Source: Polytrichum commune (taxonomy: Eukaryota; Streptophyta; Polytrichopsida; Polytrichales; Polytrichaceae). Taken from it: a stretch of 64,000 nt of DNA. Under the pieces are notes generated by a model. The model worked only from the letters and a program-made list of their open reading frames with translations. It did not search any database and had not been told where the DNA came from. Within the stretch, counting starts at the first letter, position 1. Each line of letters begins with the position of its first letter. A program made the translations under genes and the position numbers. The DNA is taken from positions 26,879,666 through 26,943,665 of the forward strand of contig OX485807.1 in NCBI GenBank assembly GCA_950295325.1, in the 5' to 3' direction. Positions 56,761 to 64,000 of this stretch are shown here, one piece after another.

Positions 56761-59700
56761 ACAATATGTATGCAGACACCCTAATTAGGTACCCTTGTAA
56801 ATAGTTTCTCTTAATACGTAAAAAATGCTGGCTGAGCAAGATAATGCGTAAGATGGGAGGGCTTTTTGTTTGTATTTTGGAGGAATCTTGTGGGGTGGAA
56901 GGGTCATCCGTAGGAAGAATTCTGAGGAGTGTCCACGGTTGGAATGGAAAGGTAATTTGGGAACGAGTATAAGGCTTTGGGAATGCTGCGTTTGTTTTTG
57001 TGAGGGATGGGTATGTAGGTGCCTCGGGTGCACTTGGATTCTGAATGAGGATGGGAGCCTGAGTTCCCAGACTCTCTAAGGTATCTAGGTGTTATTCGGT
57101 TCATTTTTCATGTTCTCCAACTTCTATCCATTAGATTTATACGACAGTGTTGCATTAGCACATCTATGATAAAGCATCGGCAAAAATCAGACTGAAAATC
57201 GGACCTCCCTCGATTTTGTTATGGTTATCGATTCAGTGCATGATTCTTGATTCTCTAACTGAAAAGAAAAAGTCCTCTCAATTGTGGTCACTATTGAGCG
57301 TGGAGCAGTGAAGATGTAATCCAATCTTTTTGATCTTCACTGAACCACACACCAATCATATATAGGGGTCCAGATAAAGAAAAGTAACTGAATAACGTCT
57401 ACACACTTCAATCCAAGAACGCGCTCTTCAACTACCCTTTCTACACCTTGCGTTTGTCAAGTTGATCCAATTCCTTTGTTGTGTTGATGCAACATTCCCG
57501 TGACGGGTGGGATAATCAAAAGGATGAGCACTTTTAGATGTGGCTATTTAGTGTTTTACTGTGCACGCAAAGTGCATTTCATCCATAACCTTTGGTCTTT
57601 GTCCATGAGCAAAGCGGATATGTCCCATAAACATCTTGAGTAGATGAAGGATGAGACGCCTCGTTGCTATTGCAGCTCATTAGCCACTCTCCTCTCTCTA
57701 GTTATGTTGTAAATGCTCCCGACAATTTGGAATACGTCAGGCTAAATTTGAGAGCATGTGGGGGAGTTTGGGGACACATCGCCTTGGTGATGTGTATTTT
57801 GGTGATGGTCTTTGAGAATGGAAAAGAGAGCATTCTCACTCTACTAAAGAATGTAATTTGACACTTCTTGTCACACCATTACTTCTAAACCTTGTAAACT
57901 CTACTCTCTCTTCCGTACACTTAAAAATCTCTCAAAAATTGGATCAAGATTGTGCATGCAACAATTCTATATTGAAGTCAAAGTGTAGTCAATTAAGATT
58001 GTTCCTTGGGAAAGAGAATAGGCACTCCCCCCTTTATGACCCTATGATCCCATCAAGTGGTATTCTTGGGAAACAAAAATGGAATGCTAATGTCACCTCG
58101 GTACCACCTCAGTACCACAAACAATTGGCTTTCTTCAAGGTTATGTTGAAGGTTTCTACCGTGTAAGTATTTTAAGTGTTGTCTAGTGTACTTAGTTACA
58201 TCATTTACTATGTGAAATTATGGTTTTATTGTTGAGGGAAGTTAAGACATGAGCGATGAGTAGTAACATGTGAGCAGTAAGTGATAACATGTGAGTGATG
58301 AGTCCAAATTTAGCATATTTGCAAGGGTTTAGAGTCCCCATTCTAAATGTGGCTACCTTGTTACATATTAAATTATATATAAATAACAAACATTTTGTGT
58401 ACCATGAATGATGCCCGCGTATTACCATGTACATGTGGAAACACTTTCAATCAAATTGTGAATTTTATTATAATATTCCAAGACACTTGTATTTGGGAAC
58501 CAAGAAGTTTCCATACATATGATGTCAGTCAATGGCAATTCAAAACAATATGGCAAACATTACATTAGCTTCAACATTCATGCTCAATGCCTCCAGCGAA
58601 CTCAAGGAGTCACATGACCTCGTTGTAGGTATACATTGGAGTGTGAATGAATTTGTCATTGTCGTAATCAACCATCCAAAGAAACTTGAATACATAGTAA
58701 AGGTGTTTGCAATACACCCATTTACCTTTCTTTCCCCAAGGCTTGAGAGGATAGTTTTGTGAAGTACATGCACGTGCATTATGGGATGCTGCCAATTGTA
58801 ACATGGTAGACAACGTCCTTCTTGGAGACAATGTTGATTATCACCCCAAATCTTGAATATGGAATGGCAGTGACTCCAATCCTTGAAGAGGTCACTCTAT
58901 AGGATTTTGTGCACCACGTGTGGCTGAGGATTTTGTGGTTGAGGATTTTGTGCAAGGGCTAATATTTGCCTCCAAGGCATGACTTGAAAAACCTTTATAA
59001 TCACCTAATTCTCTAAAATGACCTATCTTACTCCACCCTACCACTAATTATGTTGCCAATGTTGTTGCATTATTGGGTAGTCTATATTCTTTTTAACTAA
59101 ACAAAGTTAATTCAAAAGTATACACATTGCAAAAGTGGTGCAAAAAAAATGACAACAAAAAAACATGATGCATACATACCATTGCAAAACCATACAAATG
59201 CAACACTTTAGAGAAGCATAACATAAAATTACAACAGCATGAAGCAAATTATTTCAAGAGTATAGCTTGAATGGAAAATACAACGACAAAATTAGCCAAA
59301 CGATTTAGAAATTACTTACAAGCTTGTAGATTTTGGATTCACTATTACATTATCGTCATGCATCACAAAAGAAGGCTTAGTATGGAAACACAACAATCCA
59401 AAGGTCCTTATCTTCAATCCCTATTATTTTTTATTTTTTTTATGATCCACATTTAAATTCTATTTACTTACTTGTATTAGGATTATCTACTTTTAATGGA
59501 CCCTTAACTATATGGAAGTATTTTTTTATAAATATTATGTCAATTAATCCTCCCTATATTAGGTTGCACATCATTTTTAAAATGCACTAAGTGACCTACC
59601 TGGGCTCCAACCACATAGTAATTGTCCATGAGTCCAACGCTTTCCCATTTGTTCTTGTGATCAGTCATTGGTGTTGTTGAATTCGGACGCATTGTTTTGG

Positions 59701-60470
59701 AAAATTGGGAGGTCGGGGGGAGCAAGCAAGGTCATGTATACCGAAAAAGTGCTCCAGTATACCCAAACCATGATTTTTTTGGTCAAATGCCTAGAGGCGG
59801 TAGCAAAGTGTTGTTGAAATCAGAGTTTTTTTCATGGTTCCCTCTGTTGTTGTGTTAGGTACTCTCCAATATAGAGTATTGGGATGAGATCTTCGAAACT
59901 TGTCATTAAGAGTACTGCTCAATAGGCTAATGGCTAAATCTGGTTTTGGACGTAGATTTCATGACCTCAAGTATTTTGAAGTTTGAATTTTCTTTAATAG
60001 TCCTTAAATTCATTATAAATTTGAGGACACCATTACAAAAACTTTTAGAGAAACATCAATTTAATATAATTTTATTATATTCTAAACAAATTTTAGACAA
60101 TGATGTGTACAATATACCTACTTGCAAATTATCTGCATTGCCTTCAAAAATATGTAGACTTTTTCTTGAAAAACAAAAATTCAACATAAATTGCATGGCT
60201 TTGTGAATCAATGTGATTCTCAAATGTTTTCGATTTTGTCCTTCACAAACTTCAAAGTTAGTATATGGTTTTGAATCGCTTTCACTTAAACCTCTGCAAA
60301 GTAGTGGAGTTGTGTAAATCCACACATGTGAGTTATTATCTCAACATTTTATTTTTATTTTCTAGAATCATGAGCTTGTTTGTACCATTGAAACTCATGA
60401 GCTCAATGTGAATCAACTCAAATCAAGTGCCCACTCTATCCATTTAGGTCTCCCCACAATTGAAGAGGGG
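56761..60470. other. intergenic: 3' region, then repeat-derived DNA
   Basis: No supported gene. The start probably includes the 3' UTR of the plastid-protein gene. A frame at 57,858-58,166 and one at 58,532-58,762 have protein-like composition (VVGIHWSVNEFVIVVI) and may be upstream pieces of the methyltransferase-like element, but no motif confirms this. A repeat copy lies at 59,720-59,975. Confidence 0.45.
59720..59975 (+). repeat. interspersed repeat, copy 2 (partner at 1.7 kb)
   Basis: Direct-strand partner of the block at 1,725-1,990. See that entry for the shared landmarks. Confidence 0.7.
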
Positions 60471-60475
60471 GTTGG

Positions 60476-62160
60476 TTGAGGTTTGTACATTATAGATTAA
60501 CTACATATATTTATGTTCATTGGATTAAATACCTCATTGAAGAGCTTGTTACATTTGAAGGCAATAATGTTGAGCAAACTACCTACATACTTGAAGACAT
60601 GGATTCAAGAGGGCGAGTCTTGCATTTTCACCACCCCTCGGATAAAAACATGGGGATGCCTTTGTTTTGAAGGCATGTCCATGGTTTTTTGAATGTCCAC
60701 TTTTGTTTAATCCGCCCAAAGAGAAGTTAGAAAGTTCTGAAATTGGGTCTACCCAAGATGAAGATACATCAAGTGGCATGTTGGATGACACTGAGGTTGC
60801 GCCTAAACCTGCTGAAAAAAATGGTAAGCACAAGCGTGGGTCCAAAGTGGTTGTCATTGATGCACATGAAAAACTACATTCTGCAAAGTCCAAGGATGAT
60901 GAGCAACAAACGCCTTTTTCCACCTGGGATGGAGTCTACAACTTCAACACGTACCCTCTAGACGGGACTCCACTATTAGATCAGGTCCTCCTTTCTTTGT
61001 CCATCACCCCCAAAAGGGGGTTATTAGGCATAGTGGAGGGAAAACAATCGGTTCTTCATCTTAGTTGTCCCGTCAAATTTTGGTAATGGGAATGAACGCA
61101 TCCATCACATCACTATTGGACAACAAAGTCAATAAACATCCCATCATGGTTGAATTGTTCGAATTCTTGAAGAAGGTAAATTCAACACTCAATGTCCAAC
61201 ATTTAGATATGTAAGCTTAATTCTTATTTGTCACGTTTGTGGTCTTGTATGATGTGTTTTTTTTTTTTTTGGTTTCCTTGTAGGTATCTTCTGGTGGTTG
61301 TAAGTTTGACCTTATTATCACCGATTTGCCGAAGAGACTACATGTCCCAAATGTATCCTCACCTGCAAATGCCATTCACAAATGAAAATTGCACTCTACC
61401 TTCAATATTGAGGCCATGTTTGAGTTCACTAGTGCATACCTTCATGAGGATGCTTGCATGTTTGTCTTCCTACCATAAGTAAAGGAAGTTAGACATGACG
61501 TTATGACATATGCGACAACCTATGATTTTGCAATAGCTAAGGATTGGTGGGGGATCACTGAGTTGCCATTATGTTCTAGGGGTTGATAAGAACCTAATGG
61601 TATGTGCTTATCGTATTCTCTTTCACCACGCTAACATTGCATTAGTAATTGTTTTCATGTATTTAGCAATACTTCATTTTCTAGTATATATTTGTTTGTC
61701 CTTTCTAGATTTTCTATTTGGGCATTTTATTGTTTGTCCACAAGGCGAAGTCTTCTTGGCCTAATGTTTCCAAGGAGAGTGTTTGCATGTCTCAAGTGGA
61801 TGTGGAGTCCACATACATCTCCTTCAACTTGACCACAACCGCTAGTCAACTCACAAACAAAGGTTTACCTTGGAGAGGTAGAAGAGAGAAACATTGTCAC
61901 TCAATGCAGGTTTTCATCAAGGCTCTGACTAAACCCGGTAGCATAGTCCTAGATGCATATGCATCCACAGGTGATTGCAACCATTGTTTGCCCCTATGAA
62001 TATTCCAATTCACATTTTCTTATGGTTTTCAAACTTGCTTATTGGTGGTCTTCAATGTGTATTCCCAGGGCTTCTATTCATGCTTGTAGGCGTAGCGGTT
62101 GACACCTTGTGGCAATTGAGAGAGACTCTATTATTTGCAATGCATACTAGCTCCATTGTG
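60476..62160 (+). pseudogene. permuted DNA-methyltransferase-like protein, probably transposon-borne, decayed
   Basis: Conserved-looking blocks on one strand in protein order: CPWFFECPLLFNPP (~60,680), an acidic/basic linker with KHKRGSKVVVID, a block around LGIVEGKQSVLHLSCPVKF (~61,020-61,080), LFEFLKKVNSTLNVQHLDM (~61,160), FDLIITDLPKR (61,315-61,347; resembles the DxPY catalytic motif IV), DACMFVFLP...VMTYATTYDFAIAKDWWGI (~61,450-61,550), KGLPWRGRREKHC (~61,870), and ALTKPGSIVLDAYASTG (~61,920-61,970; SAM-binding motif I). Then, after a plausible intron (61,971-62,068), ASIHACRRSG.HLVAIERD (~62,070-62,125). Catalytic before SAM motif is the beta-class order of amino-DNA methyltransferases. 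Frameshifts, stops and a changed DLPK motif indicate decay. Confidence 0.6.
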
Positions 62161-62704
62161 CAATGATAGTCCTCTTGTAACATGTGCAAGTGTGCCTCAA
62201 ACCACCTCCCTTGCAAATGAGTACTCATCACCTCATAATGGTGAGATGGTCCCGCTTTAGTAAGTAGTTTGTATAATTTTGTTTTTAAAATATGAATTAG
62301 TCCATATTTCATTTTGGGTATACTATTTCGTATTCATACTAACATCTAACTTGAAATTTTTGTGTCAGCAAAAACATGATGGCATTGGCTTCATCACCTC
62401 CTAACTTGATGATGCTTCCTCCACATTTAGAGAATGTTGCTAAGCTTGTGGCGGCTCATGTGTTACTGCTCACCGCTCGCATGATAACATTCCCTTATGT
62501 TGGTTGTCAATACTAGTTATAAGTACGTTGGTCATATGTGTGAGTGAGTATAGAGAATGCAATGTCATCATGGTTGGATCGGTTGTCGCACTTTGCATCA
62601 ATCATGAAGTAGAAGCTCAATCTATCACGTAACCAATTCCGGCATCTACTTTTTGGTCAAAATAAATAGTAATAACAAAAATTCAATGCATAACACTATC
62701 CACT

Positions 62705-62729
62705 AGGGAGGGAGGGAGGGAGGGAAGGG
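62705..62729 (+). repeat. (GGGA)n tract, G-quadruplex motif
   Basis: Five or more GGG runs separated by single A, a canonical four-run G-quadruplex motif with one-base loops. Confidence 0.85.
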
Positions 62730-63400
62730 CGCCTATGTAACCACTTTAGATCAAGCTTAGATTGCAAACACGGGGAGGTCACTTCATTGTCAAGTCGACA
62801 CCACGTGCGGACAAAGTTTGCTACCCCTATATTACATGCCATATATAAATTTAAAATTTATGATATTTTTCTACATATACATAACCATTGATAGTATCTT
62901 TTTATATATATTTTGGAATTTTAAGTCATATTTGTTTTTTTAGTAATTTTTTTAGTTCAATTCTGTGTCATTCTAGTTAGAAACGGTATGTTTTATGAAA
63001 AAAACAAATCATCAAATTTAGTTACCACTTTTAAATATGTCATAGGTACTGTGTATATCTACTCATGAAAAAACATTTGATAAAATTTTGACTCATTTTG
63101 GTGGTGCAACTTACCAAAAGAAGATTTTTTCTGGCCGCACGTGGTGTTCAACTTGACAATGGAGTGATCCCCCCGTGATTGCAAAGAAACCTCAACTCTT
63201 CAAAAATTACATGTACATCACACAAGCTCAAAAAATCTTGAACATCAATTGCATAAGACTCTCTAATAGATTTGGTGATTTAAAAAAAGACAAGATGTGA
63301 GTATTCTTTGAGTATGTTTTGAAGGGTCCAAAGTGCTCGACTTGTCCGTTATATGCACTTCGACCTTAATGAGTTGCAACCTAGTTTGAGACAATGTAGT

Positions 63401-63429
63401 ACAACAACAACAACACCAACAACAACAAA
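63401..63429 (+). repeat. (CAA)n microsatellite
   Basis: ACAACAACAACAACACC followed by AACAACAACAA, in AT-rich intergenic DNA. Confidence 0.85.
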
Positions 63430-64000
63430 AGGCCAACTTCCCTAGGCTAGAGAGCAAGGGCACCAATATTCAACGATGCTCATCAATAATCCAAGAGTGA
63501 CACTCAAGTGGTGCCTTTCCACACCCAAAGATGCGGTGTGTGGTGTGTAGTACGGATTGGTCCACTTCCACTTTCGGTATATTTGATTCAAAGCAGCTTC
63601 TTGACAAACTTCGTTTTTGAGCCCGAAAATGAAGTGCATATGTAAACACCCTTTACTCCCAATGTCCTATGCGACCATAATCTAGTTGTGAGTAGTTCCC
63701 CTTGATCCCTTTCACACTAGTTCGGATGGTTTCTTGATTGTTTCAACTAGAGTAGAGGGGCACCCATAAGTGATCACTTAAGAGATTTTGCACGAAATAT
63801 TGAGAAGTATAAGGCGGTGCAAAATTTTCCCATGTAGGAAGATAGAAACCATGAGGACTACAATTTTTTTGGTGATTTTATTCCTTAAATTTAAATTACT
63901 ATGAATTTTTTAAATTAAAAGTTGGCTCAAGCAGATTACCAATGTCTAGAGTTTGCCATAACCGCTCATTTTAATCGTTCATTCCTTCTCACTTTGACAC

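Larger units (their letters stand above)
62170..64000. other. intergenic: AT-rich, simple repeats
   Basis: No supported gene. It holds a (GGGA)n tract at 62,705-62,729, a (CAA)n tract at ~63,401-63,429 and AT-rich sequence. Nothing else recognised. Confidence 0.5.

Overview
This is nuclear DNA of a land plant. The evidence is spliced protein genes with GT-AG introns and plant-type orthologues: an endosomal NHX5/6 exchanger, a CDC48C-type AAA ATPase, ribosomal protein eL14, an SPL2-type RING E3 ligase, prolidase and a plastid-targeted protein. A PIF/Harbinger transposon and a decayed plastid atpH fragment inside an intron agree with this. The species cannot be fixed from the sequence. Long AT-rich repeat-derived intergenic stretches suggest a mid-sized to large, repeat-rich genome.

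Layout. 1-4.6 kb is gene-poor repeat-derived DNA. 4.6-5.0 kb is a GC-richer, LTR-like stretch. 5.2-6.3 kb holds two exon-like segments of an unassigned gene. 6,556-13,070 (+) is a complete 21-exon NHX5/6-type Na+/H+ exchanger with two U12-type AT-AC introns. 15.9-20.4 kb (+) is a frameshifted CDC48C-like pseudogene. 23,373-23,774 (-) is an intronless eL14 gene. 28,897-33,566 (-) is a complete 8-exon SPL2/MUL1-type E3 ligase gene. 34.8-38.6 kb is a PIF/Harbinger element with a transposase and a convergent MYB/SANT-like partner; both have decayed, mainly by TGG-to-TAG changes. 41,735-47,428 (+) is a complete 3-exon prolidase gene. Its introns hold tandem repeats, duplicated exon pieces, a large inverted repeat and the plastid atpH insertion. 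52,212-56,760 (+) is a complete 4-exon gene for an acidic, probably plastid protein. 60.5-62.2 kb (+) holds remnants of a protein with a permuted (beta-order) DNA-methyltransferase-like domain, probably transposon-borne.

The genes form no operon-like unit. The intact ones are housekeeping genes of endosomal ion and pH control, translation, organelle ubiquitination, peptide turnover and plastid function. Three features recur: (1) tandem duplication of promoter-plus-start-codon segments at two neighbouring genes (about 535 and 248 bp); (2) partial exon duplications inside introns; (3) repeats shared between introns of unrelated genes, namely a ~235-bp tandem unit and a foldback MITE.

Reconstructed coding lengths for NHX, SPL2-like, prolidase and the plastid protein are all exact multiples of three and end at a stop codon, which supports the hand-made exon models. 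No homology search was run. Family names rest on recognised motifs and remembered family sequences.
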